Shown in pieces: positions 1-5,112 of a DNA stretch of 5,112 nucleotides. The translations under genes were made by a program, and so were the position numbers. Positions within the stretch are counted from its first letter, which is position 1. Each line of letters opens with the position of its first letter. Source of the DNA: an uncultured euryarchaeote (GTDB lineage Archaea > Thermoplasmatota > Thermoplasmata > UBA10834); contig CALMQK010000258.1 of NCBI GenBank assembly GCA_937872085.1, positions 1-5,112 of the forward strand, read 5' to 3'. The notes under the pieces are model-generated. The model saw nothing but the letters and a program-made list of their open reading frames with translations, had not been told where the DNA came from and did not search any database.

Positions 1-266
1 TCAGCGCCAGGGACGAGGGTCGGATGCTCCATGTCTGGGTGAAGGACAACGGCGTGGGCATACCCCTCGAGGCGTTGGGCCAGATCTTCGACAGGTTCCA
101 CATCGTCACGAGCAACGCCCTCTCCCATCAGGTCGACAGGCTCGGGCTCGGCCTGCCGATAGCGAAGGGCATAATCGAGGCGCACCAAGGCAGGATATGG
201 GTCGAGAGCCAGGTGGGCAAAGGCAGCGTCTTCCACGTGGACCTTCCGAAGGAACCACCGAAGTAG
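1..266 (+). CDS. Sensor histidine kinase, C-terminal ATPase domain (5' truncated by window edge)
   Basis: The gene is open from the window edge in the frame starting at base 3 and ends at TAG 264-266, so 87 codons are visible and the true start lies outside. What is seen is the second half of a GHKL/HATPase_c domain: the G1 box DNGVGIP (visible residues 15-21), an F box IFDRFH (28-33), a G2 box LGLGLPIAK (47-55), and the usual ending IIEAHQGRIWVES, then GKGSVFHVDLP. These parts bind ATP and form the lid in two-component sensor kinases. The phospho-accepting His region, the N box and any sensor (PAS, GAF or membrane) domains are missing, so the signal is unknown. The internal ATG at base 24 is not a plausible start because it falls just before the G1 box. 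An oddity is that the first Gly of the usual GTGLGL G2 motif is Arg here (RLGLGL). No response-regulator gene follows. The family assignment is secure; the specific role is not. Confidence 0.93.
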   Translation, partial: SARDEGRMLHVWVKDNGVGIPLEALGQIFDRFHIVTSNALSHQVDRLGLGLPIAKGIIEAHQGRIWVESQVGKGSVFHVDLPKEPPK

Positions 267-270
267 ATTC

Positions 271-286
271 CGATTTATTCTAATAC
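271..286 (+). promoter_or_regulatory. Putative archaeal TATA-box region for the EamA transporter gene
   Basis: The short gap between the kinase stop (266) and the transporter ATG (309) contains an AT-rich run, TTTATTCTAATA at 274-285, in otherwise GC-rich DNA. Archaeal TATA boxes are centred about 26-27 bases before the transcription start. A centre at 277-282 would put the start at about 303-309, giving a leaderless or nearly leaderless mRNA. No Shine-Dalgarno sequence precedes the ATG, which fits leaderless initiation. The T-rich run could equally help end the kinase transcript. This is inferred from position and composition only. Confidence 0.45.
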
Positions 287-308
287 CTCGCCGCGTTCTA
301 CCGTTCCG

Positions 309-1220
309 ATGGCATCCAGGGACTGGAGAAGTGCGGTCTACCTGACAGTCTTCGCTAGTCTCATTTGGGGCACTTCTTTCCCTGGGACGAAGTTCGGCCT
401 CAGGTACGTCGGGAACGATGTATTCTTCCTCTGGCTGAGATTCATCGTCGCCGCCGCGATCACCATCGCTGTCGTCGCGACGTTCCGCCTCATCTCCTTC
501 TCGATATTCAAGAAACCGATCATCTGGTTGATCGGAGGATTCAACGCTGGCGGGTTCATGCTCCAATACATCGGTCTCACGATGACGACCGCATCGAAGA
601 CCGCGCTTCTCGTGGACATCAACATCGTGGCCGTCGCGATCATCTCGTACTTCGCGTTCCGCGAACGCCTTGGCAAGATACAGGCGGCAGGCATCATGCT
701 CGGCACCGCGGGCGCATTCCTGCTCACCCTGAACAGTGATCTCAGGTTCGAACAGGGTCAGATATTAGGCGATATCATCGTCTATGCGGCGGGCTGGAGC
801 TGGGCGTTCTTCATTATCCTGAACAAGAAGCTGCTGTCCGAGCACACAGGCATCGAGATCAGTTCCGCGGCGATAGCTACATGTGCGCTCTGGTTGACGA
901 TTCCGGCCATCTACTTGCTCCTCACCGGTGGCGGGGACTTCACCTTCGAGCCGCTCGGCCTCGTGGCCATAGTATACCTCGGTCTGTTCTGCACCTCCAT
1001 CGCGACACTCCTGTGGGCGATGGGACTCGAAGGCGTGTCCGCGACGGCGTCCGCCACGATCATGCTGGTCGAGGTCCTAACTGCTCTCGCGATATCCATT
1101 GGCTGGCTCGGGGAAACCCTAAGTACAGCAGCCGTAGCAGGAGCGGTCATGGTGATGTTGGCGATATACCTCGTCGCCGGGACAGGTCAGGGGGAGAAAG
1201 CCGATGGGAAGGCCGCTTAG
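309..1220 (+). CDS. EamA/DMT-superfamily transporter (10 predicted membrane helices)
   Basis: This 303-residue membrane protein has the normal length for the EamA (DUF6) branch of the drug/metabolite transporter superfamily. These proteins move small molecules such as amino acids, nucleosides, sugars or drugs across the cytoplasmic membrane; the substrate cannot be read from the sequence. Ten hydrophobic segments are visible at about residues 9-28, 38-59, 69-89, 97-115, 123-141, 151-172, 183-205, 216-236, 246-266 and 272-291. They form two five-helix repeats (about 10-141 and 152-290). Family marks include the LIWGTSFPGTKFGL opening, LRFIVAAA in helix 2, the FRERLG loop ending helix 4, and LGETLS after helix 9. 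The Pro usually found in helices 4 and 9 (a PV or EPV motif) is absent in both repeats. The tail after 291 is short and hydrophilic. The start ATG 309 lacks a ribosome binding site but sits just after a TATA-like element. The gene points the same way as the kinase and is convergent with the glycosyltransferase. The family is firm. Confidence 0.93.
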   Translation: MASRDWRSAVYLTVFASLIWGTSFPGTKFGLRYVGNDVFFLWLRFIVAAAITIAVVATFRLISFSIFKKPIIWLIGGFNAGGFMLQYIGLTMTTASKTALLVDINIVAVAIISYFAFRERLGKIQAAGIMLGTAGAFLLTLNSDLRFEQGQILGDIIVYAAGWSWAFFIILNKKLLSEHTGIEISSAAIATCALWLTIPAIYLLLTGGGDFTFEPLGLVAIVYLGLFCTSIATLLWAMGLEGVSATASATIMLVEVLTALAISIGWLGETLSTAAVAGAVMVMLAIYLVAGTGQGEKADGKAA

Positions 1221-1229
1221 CCGTTACTC

Positions 1230-1250
1230 TTCGAGCTTCGGGCTCTCGAA
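1230..1250 (+). terminator. Possible 3'-UTR hairpin after the transporter gene
   Basis: Ten bases after the transporter stop there is an inverted repeat: TTCGAG at 1230-1235 pairs exactly with CTCGAA at 1245-1250 around a 9-base loop. A shifted alternative, GAGC 1233-1236 with GCTC 1242-1245, closes on a loop containing TTCG, a sequence known for stable RNA tetraloops. No T-run follows, whereas archaeal terminators normally rely on one. It may instead be a 3'-end stabilising structure. The position supports a role at the transcript end; the sequence alone does not prove it. Confidence 0.3.
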
Positions 1251-1281
1251 CGCCATCGAATGGATGTCGAGTGGCGGCCCT

Positions 1282-1319
1282 TCACATGGGGGATGTGACC
1301 TGAAACGGTCACATCACCC
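1282..1319. repeat. Strong hairpin with a third, competing arm
   Basis: GATGTGACC at 1292-1300 and GGTCACATC at 1307-1315 form a perfect 9-bp inverted repeat around the 6-base loop TGAAAC. Beyond one G-A mismatch (1291/1316) the stem continues with GGG 1288-1290 pairing CCC 1317-1319, giving 12 pairs over 13 positions. Just upstream, TCACAT at 1282-1287 is also complementary to ATGTGA at 1293-1298, across a GGGGG loop. The middle arm can therefore pair with either neighbour, a layout like that of switching or attenuator RNAs. It lies 67 bases after the transporter stop and 137 bases beyond the end of the opposing gene. No T-run flanks it on either strand, so a simple intrinsic terminator is not well supported. 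Other possibilities are a bidirectional 3'-end barrier, a protein-binding dyad, or one copy of a dispersed palindromic element. Confidence 0.6.
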
Positions 1320-1373
1320 GATGACGCGACAGAACCGCCAGATGAAGTGTAATGGTTTTCGCAGAGCTCCTTT

Positions 1374-1389
1374 CGGTCGGGACGACCCG
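1374..1389. repeat. Short GC-rich inverted repeat downstream of the glycosyltransferase gene
   Basis: GGTCG at 1375-1379 pairs with CGACC at 1383-1387 around a GGA loop. C1374 and G1389 can add one pair if C1388 is bulged. The repeat lies about 70 bases past the glycosyltransferase stop, reading along the minus strand. It could be part of that gene's 3' end, but with only five or six pairs and no T-run it may well be chance in GC-rich DNA. Confidence 0.25.
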
Positions 1390-1456
1390 CGCTGCCTTAC
1401 ATGCTCCAAAATGGTCATCGATCCACAGCCCGCGAGTCGTGTCCATGCTCGAAGGA

Positions 1457-2569
1457 TCAATCGAGCTGAAGAACGCGTCGATACTCTTCAAGGACGATGC
1501 GTGCCGTCGCGTCCCACGAGTACATGCCGACTCTCTCCTTGCCGGCTACGCCCATCCGTTCGCGGAGATCGGAATCCTTGAGCAGTCTCAGGATCGCCTG
1601 CGAGAGCCCAGCCACGTCCCCTGCCCCGACCAGGAGGCCATCCGTTCCATCGCGCACCAGTTCAGGGATGCCACCGACTCGGCTCGCCACCACGGGCTTC
1701 TTGCAGGCCATCGCCTCCATCAGCGAGAGACCCCAGCCCTCGGTCCTTGAAGGGAGGACCAATATGTCACAATCAGAATAAAATCCGAGGAGCGTCTCCT
1801 GACTGACCGACTCCTGAAAATCCACGTTGTCCATCAGGCCCGCTCTGCCGGCGAGCTGCTCGAAGAAGTGCCAGTCGTCGGTCCCCCCGAATCCTGTCTT
1901 GGCCACAGCGACGAGTCTCGCGTCCGGTATCTCGTGCACCACCTGTTCCATCGCGAGCACGAGATACTCGAGCCCTTTCCGCGGTTCGAGCCCGCCGACG
2001 AAAAGGACACTGGCCGTCCTGGACCTGCGGGTTGGCAGGCGGCTGAAGTCCTCCAAATCCAGCCCATTGTACGTGACCATCGAGTCGCACCCATACTGCG
2101 TCCGGAGGACGTCCTGCCAGTATCTCGACACCACGAACCTGTGCTCTGCTGATGCCAGGGCCTTCTTCTCGAACTCGAGCAAGCTTGGTTCCGCGCAGTC
2201 GTCGATGTGATGGATCGTGCGGAAGATGGGTGAAGGGATCATGCCATGCGATTTCATCCGCGTTAGTGCGGTTCCACCAACACAATCCTGAGCGTGGTAC
2301 AAATCGACATCCCTGGGAAGGCTCGCGGTGTAGGCCTCTATCATCCTGTTCAATCTGGTCATCAGATCTGGGTGCCATTCATATGGGATGATCTTGAATG
2401 GCACGGAGACCTTCCGGAAGTATCCACCGAGCCCGACATGATCGTCTGAGCGCGCCAGCGAGTACAGGGTGACGTCGACTCCCATGGCGGATAGCCTCTC
2501 CGCCAGCTTGAGGGCGTGGACAACTCCGCCACGCGGTCTGGTACTGTATGTAAGCATCGCGAGCTTCAA
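1457..2569 (-). CDS. Family 4 glycosyltransferase (GT-B fold), MSMEG_0565-like
   Basis: The gene reads on the minus strand to TGA at 1459-1457. Starting from the TTG at 2569 it gives 370 residues, a normal size for GT4 enzymes, which transfer a sugar from a nucleotide-sugar donor and usually act at the inner face of the membrane. The N-terminal domain begins KLAMLTYSTRPRGGVVHAL, with the glycine loop at residues 14-15, then HAQD 92-95, TIHHIDD 118-124, VVSRYWQ 146-152 and NGLD 168-171. The C-terminal domain has VGGLEPRKG 191-199 and the donor-site E-x7-E motif EGWGLSLME at 277-285. The TYS-x-PRGGVVH opening and HHIDD motif resemble, from memory, the TIGR04047/MSMEG_0565 group; that subfamily call is moderate. 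The start is uncertain: the frame stays open upstream with GTG 2575, ATG 2677 and ATG 2779, but the extra residues look non-conserved, while 2569 puts the first beta strand at the terminus. A TATA-like ATTAAT at 2604-2609 also fits 2575 or 2569. The gene converges on the transporter and diverges from PEP synthase. Acceptor and product are unknown. Confidence 0.9.
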   Translation of the reverse strand: MKLAMLTYSTRPRGGVVHALKLAERLSAMGVDVTLYSLARSDDHVGLGGYFRKVSVPFKIIPYEWHPDLMTRLNRMIEAYTASLPRDVDLYHAQDCVGGTALTRMKSHGMIPSPIFRTIHHIDDCAEPSLLEFEKKALASAEHRFVVSRYWQDVLRTQYGCDSMVTYNGLDLEDFSRLPTRRSRTASVLFVGGLEPRKGLEYLVLAMEQVVHEIPDARLVAVAKTGFGGTDDWHFFEQLAGRAGLMDNVDFQESVSQETLLGFYSDCDILVLPSRTEGWGLSLMEAMACKKPVVASRVGGIPELVRDGTDGLLVGAGDVAGLSQAILRLLKDSDLRERMGVAGKERVGMYSWDATARIVLEEYRRVLQLD

Positions 2570-2600
2570 GTCCACAGCCTTCGCGTGCGGAACGCAGTCG

Positions 2601-2620
2601 TGGATTAATTCCTTTCTCCA
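2601..2620 (-). promoter_or_regulatory. Candidate BRE/TATA element for the glycosyltransferase gene
   Basis: Read on the minus strand, a purine-rich stretch (GAGAAAGGA, 2619-2611) leads directly into AATTAAT (2610-2604), the layout of an archaeal BRE followed by a TATA box. A centre near 2606 predicts transcription starting near 2580, giving a leader of only about 5-11 bases before GTG 2575 or TTG 2569. That agrees with the start suggested by the conserved N-terminus. It is a short, degenerate motif, so support is modest. The AT island at 2711-2740 is the main rival. Confidence 0.35.
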
Positions 2621-2710
2621 GGCATGGGGTGATCGGGCGGACACGTGCACCTGAAACGCGCGCGGCTCGTGGAACATGCCGCTGGAATCTCCGGTGGCAA
2701 AAAGTACCCC

Positions 2711-2740
2711 AGAAATGTTATTAAGAGTGGGACATTTATC
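2711..2740. promoter_or_regulatory. AT-rich island with operator-like inverted repeat; possible bidirectional promoter
   Basis: AAATGT at 2713-2718 and ACATTT at 2732-2737 form an exact 6-base inverted repeat with centres 19 bases apart, close to two turns of DNA helix, as expected for a dimeric regulator. Between the arms lies TTATTAA (2718-2724), which reads as TTAATAAC on the minus strand and could be a TATA box directing transcription from near 2694 toward the glycosyltransferase. ATTTAT at 2734-2739 could serve the plus strand, with transcription of PEP synthase beginning near 2762. The arrangement would let one regulator cover promoters on both strands. This is inference from motif geometry only. 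Confidence 0.35.
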
Positions 2741-2884
2741 CCCGTATCGTTGTGAGCAGTCAGTCGCCCCAGACATCATCCATCCGTCTCATAGGGGGCA
2801 CGTGGGACTGTTCTCAGCGGCTCGCTGGATGTGGCACGTTGGTTGCCTTGTCGCCGTGCAGGGCTCATCCTATGTGCGAACGCG

Positions 2885-5112
2885 ATGCCTAACCTGTTCA
2901 GGGCGTGGCAAAAAATGCTCGAAGGGGAGAACATCTCATCCAAGAGAACCAACGAGCGTGTGCTTTGGTTGAACGAGGTGGGCCTGAAGGACATCGCCAA
3001 GGTCGGCGGCAAGAACGCTTCGCTAGGCGAGATGATCGGGCACCTCACCAAGATGGGCGTCAAAGTCCCCGAGGGTTTTGCCATCACTACGAAAGCATTC
3101 AGGGAATTCATCGATCAGAACGGTCTTGAGGGCAGGATCAAGGACACCCTCAAGGACCTCGATTCCGACAACCCTGCCGACGTGGCAGACAGGGGCAAGA
3201 GAATCCGGAAGATGTTCATCGAATCGGAGTTCCCGGAGGAAGTCAGACGCGAGGTCGGCTATGGCTACTGGGAGCTCGGTCGTAGACTCAACATGCCGAA
3301 TCCGAGCGTCGCGGTCAGGTCAAGCGCTACCTCGGAGGACTTGGACGGCGCATCGTTCGCAGGACAACACGAGACCGTCCTCAACGTGAGAGGCGAGACG
3401 GCAGTGATGAAATCCATCAAGCAGTGCTTCGCCAGCCTTTTCACGGACCGAGCCATCGCCTATAGGGCTCACAAGGGCTTCGAGCACATCGAGAACGCCC
3501 TTTCCGTGGGCGTCCAGAGGATGGTAAGAAGCGATCTCGCATGCTCGGGGGTCATGTTCACCCTCGACACCGAGAGCGGGTTCGACAACGTCGTCTACAT
3601 CACCGGTTCGTGGGGCCTTGGTGAGATGATCGTTCAGGGCGCATGCAACCCCGACCAGTTCTATGTCTTCAAGCCATCCATAGGCAAGTTCGAAGACCCG
3701 ATCATCGAGAAGAAGCTCGGGAGCAAGATGCACAAGCTCGTCTACGCGACCAAGGGGATCGGCATCATGGACGCCGAAGTGACTGAAGCCGATCGACAGT
3801 CTTTCATCCTGGATGACAAGGAGATCGAGAAGCTCGCGGAATGGGCGTGTGCGATAGAGAAACACTATGGCAAGCAGATGGACATCGAGTGGGCCAAGGA
3901 TGGCATCACGGGCGACCTGTACGTGGTCCAGGCACGGCCGGAGACCGTCCACGCCATGGCGATCGAGAACGTCCTCGAGACATATGTGCTCGAAGGGAAG
4001 GGCGAAGTGATTGCGCGTGGCGAGGCCGTCGGAGCCAAGATCGGTCAAGGGATCGTGAAGGTGCTCGAGAGCGCTTATGAGATATCTGATTTCAGGAAAG
4101 GCGAGGTGCTCGTGACGGACAAGACGGACCCGGACTGGGAGCCGATCATGAGGATCGCGTCCGCCATCGTGACTGACAGGGGCGGCAGGACCTGCCACGC
4201 GGCCATCGTGTCCCGGGAACTCGGCATCCCCTGCATAATCGGCACGGGGAACGGCACGAAGACCATGAAGACCGGACAGCAGGTGACGACCGACACTTCC
4301 GAGGGACAGGGTATCGTCTATGACGGCATCCTGAAGTTCAGGATCGACAGGACGGACCTCAAGAGCATCCCGACGACGAAGACGAAGATCATGATGAACG
4401 TGGGGGTCCCGGAGCACGTATTCAACCAGGGCAGGATACCGTGCGACGGTGTTGGCCTGGCACGTCTCGAATTCATAATCGCATCCCACATAGGCATCCA
4501 TCCACTGGCACTCATAGAGTTCAAGAAGCTCAAGAAGAGGGGCGAGACCGACGCTGCGATCGCAAAGGTCGTCGAGAGGATCGAAGAGAAGACCCACGGC
4601 TACGAAGACAAGGAGGACTTCTTCGTCGAGAAGCTCGCGTGGGGCGTGGGGAAGATAGCCGCCACGTTCTATCCGAGGGATGTCATAGTCAGGCTCTCCG
4701 ACTTCAAGACGAACGAGTACGCGAGCCTGCTGGGTGGCAGCCTCTACGAGCCCACCGAGGAGAACCCGATGATCGGCTGGAGAGGCGCATCTAGGTATTA
4801 TACCGGCCATTTCAGGGAAGCGTTCAAGCTGGAGTGCGCCGCCCTCAAGCGCGTGCGCGAGAAGAAGGGCCTTACCAACGTCAAGGTCATGGTCCCGTTC
4901 TGCCGGACGCCCGAGGAAGGTCGGAAGGTGATCGACACGATGAGGGAGTTCGGGCTGAAGCAAGGCGAGAACGGTCTCGAGGTCTACATGATGGCGGAGA
5001 TCCCGAGCAATGTGATCATGGCGGACCAGTTCGCCGAGGTGTTCGACGGGTTCTCCATCGGGTCGAACGACCTCACGCAGTTGATGCTCGGGCTGGACAG
5101 GGACTCCGAACT
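2885..5112 (+). CDS. ppsA: Phosphoenolpyruvate synthase (pyruvate, water dikinase), 3' end cut by window edge
   Basis: This enzyme makes PEP from pyruvate, ATP and water, releasing AMP and phosphate; it is the cytoplasmic entry step of gluconeogenesis. From ATG 2885, 742 codons are visible with no stop. The N-terminal nucleotide-binding domain has VGGKNASLGEM (residues 40-50), VAVRSSATSEDLDGASFAGQ (142-161), the MDIEWAKDG segment (332-340) and VVQARPETV (347-355). The swivelling phosphohistidine domain has TDRGGRTCHAAIVSRELG (430-447), with catalytic His438. The C-terminal TIM barrel has GVGLARLEFI (522-531), VIVRLSDFKTNEY (600-612), ENPMIGWRGASRY (626-638), MVPFCRT (669-675), MAEIPSNV (703-710) and SIGSNDLTQLMLGLDRD (724-740). 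The LARLEF and RLSDFKTNEY segments distinguish it from pyruvate phosphate dikinase. Only the last part of the barrel, with the expected catalytic Cys, lies outside. The start is uncertain: ATG 2885, ATG 2915 and GTG 2960 all lack a clear ribosome binding site, and GTG 2960 begins right at the conserved VLWLNEVGLKD. Confidence 0.96.
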   Translation, partial: MPNLFRAWQKMLEGENISSKRTNERVLWLNEVGLKDIAKVGGKNASLGEMIGHLTKMGVKVPEGFAITTKAFREFIDQNGLEGRIKDTLKDLDSDNPADVADRGKRIRKMFIESEFPEEVRREVGYGYWELGRRLNMPNPSVAVRSSATSEDLDGASFAGQHETVLNVRGETAVMKSIKQCFASLFTDRAIAYRAHKGFEHIENALSVGVQRMVRSDLACSGVMFTLDTESGFDNVVYITGSWGLGEMIVQGACNPDQFYVFKPSIGKFEDPIIEKKLGSKMHKLVYATKGIGIMDAEVTEADRQSFILDDKEIEKLAEWACAIEKHYGKQMDIEWAKDGITGDLYVVQARPETVHAMAIENVLETYVLEGKGEVIARGEAVGAKIGQGIVKVLESAYEISDFRKGEVLVTDKTDPDWEPIMRIASAIVTDRGGRTCHAAIVSRELGIPCIIGTGNGTKTMKTGQQVTTDTSEGQGIVYDGILKFRIDRTDLKSIPTTKTKIMMNVGVPEHVFNQGRIPCDGVGLARLEFIIASHIGIHPLALIEFKKLKKRGETDAAIAKVVERIEEKTHGYEDKEDFFVEKLAWGVGKIAATFYPRDVIVRLSDFKTNEYASLLGGSLYEPTEENPMIGWRGASRYYTGHFREAFKLECAALKRVREKKGLTNVKVMVPFCRTPEEGRKVIDTMREFGLKQGENGLEVYMMAEIPSNVIMADQFAEVFDGFSIGSNDLTQLMLGLDRDSE

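Larger units (their letters stand above)
1221..1456. other. Intergenic region between convergent genes, no credible gene
   Basis: These 236 bases separate the 3' ends of the transporter (plus) and the glycosyltransferase (minus). Short open frames cross it on both strands (for example plus 1204-1581 and minus 1309-1491), but their translations are rich in Arg, Ser and His, show no recognisable domain, and overlap the real genes. The content of note is structural: three groups of inverted repeats, at 1230-1250, 1282-1319 and 1374-1389. A small structured RNA is possible, but I see no C/D-box or tRNA-like signature. Confidence 0.6.
2570..2884. other. Divergent intergenic region between the glycosyltransferase and PEP synthase genes
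   Basis: About 315 bases separate the two chosen starts. The stretch holds two AT-rich islands (2601-2620 and 2711-2740) in GC-rich DNA, and a small hairpin near PEP synthase (CAGCG 2815-2819 with CGCTG 2823-2827, loop GCT). GGCACGT occurs twice (2797-2803 and 2833-2839), 36 bases apart. Open frames across it, such as plus 2676-2972, show no domain and run into PEP synthase in another frame, so I read it as regulatory or leader DNA. If the glycosyltransferase really starts at 2677 or 2779, the non-coding part is shorter. Confidence 0.55.

Noticed and set aside
1295..1314. Resemblance of the dyad at 1294-1313 to a CRP site (TGTGA and TCACA half-sites)
   Set aside because: The spacer is 10 bases rather than the 6 of CRP sites, the position is downstream of both genes rather than in a promoter, and the genome appears archaeal.
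1309..1491. A 60-codon minus-strand frame overlapping the 3' end of the glycosyltransferase gene
   Set aside because: There is no recognisable motif, it overlaps a real gene's coding end, and no ribosome binding site or promoter supports it.
1773..2378. A 201-codon minus-strand open frame inside the glycosyltransferase gene
   Set aside because: It is in another frame of the same strand, is very rich in Arg and Gly, and has no domain. The overlapping frame contains all the GT4 motifs.
2797..2839. Direct repeat GGCACGT twice, 36 bases apart, considered as a mobile-element or CRISPR-like signal
   Set aside because: There are only two copies of seven bases, with no matching flanks and no inverted ends, so it is within chance expectation.
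2676..2972. A 98-codon plus-strand frame in the divergent region, with a Cys-rich CLTCSGRGKKC segment resembling a zinc motif
   Set aside because: Only two or three Cys fall close together, no paired knuckle is present, and the frame runs into PEP synthase in a different phase. It is probably chance.
3320..4963. A 547-codon open frame on the minus strand opposite PEP synthase
   Set aside because: It mirrors the codon bias of the strongly conserved PEP synthase frame on the plus strand. Its translation is rich in Asp, Leu, His and Arg and has no recognisable domain, which is typical of antisense shadows in GC-rich genes.
1..5112. Defence system, toxin-antitoxin, integron or phage module
   Set aside because: All convincing coding sequence is explained by four common families (histidine kinase, EamA transporter, GT4 enzyme, PEP synthase), and no integrase, transposase, attachment-site or repeat-array signature was seen.

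Overview
The window looks like ordinary chromosomal DNA from an archaeon, most likely an uncultivated Thermoplasmata-type euryarchaeote. This is inferred from four things: frequent AGG (Arg) and ATA (Ile) codons in fairly GC-rich DNA, almost no Shine-Dalgarno sequences before the starts, TATA-like AT islands about 25-37 bases before two of the starts, and an archaeal-style gluconeogenic PEP synthase. No rRNA, tRNA, CRISPR array, insertion sequence or phage gene was seen. A bacterial origin cannot be strictly excluded from 5 kb.

Layout. (1) Bases 1-266, plus strand: the 3' end of a sensor histidine kinase, with only the ATP-binding domain visible. (2) A 42-base gap holds a TATA-like element. 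(3) Bases 309-1220, plus: a complete ten-helix EamA/DMT-family transporter. (4) Bases 1221-1456: the gap between convergent genes, with no credible gene but several inverted repeats, including a strong hairpin whose left arm can also pair with a second upstream arm. (5) Bases 1457-2569, minus: a GT-B fold, family 4 glycosyltransferase whose N-terminal half resembles the MSMEG_0565 subfamily. (6) Bases 2570-2884: a divergent intergenic region with AT-rich promoter-like islands and an operator-like inverted repeat. (7) Base 2885 to the window edge, plus: phosphoenolpyruvate synthase, lacking only its last few dozen residues. It is the largest gene here and lies opposite a long spurious antisense open frame.

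The four genes do not form an obvious pathway or operon. The kinase and transporter are co-directional but appear to be separately promoted. The glycosyltransferase converges on the transporter and diverges from PEP synthase. PEP synthase supplies PEP from pyruvate for gluconeogenesis, so hexose precursors for a nucleotide-sugar-dependent glycosyltransferase are a loose metabolic link, but this is inference only. I did not find a clearly new multi-gene system. The points most worth checking are the competing-arm hairpin at 1282-1319, the MSMEG_0565-like glycosyltransferase away from its usual bacterial partners, and the operator-like repeat in the divergent promoter region.
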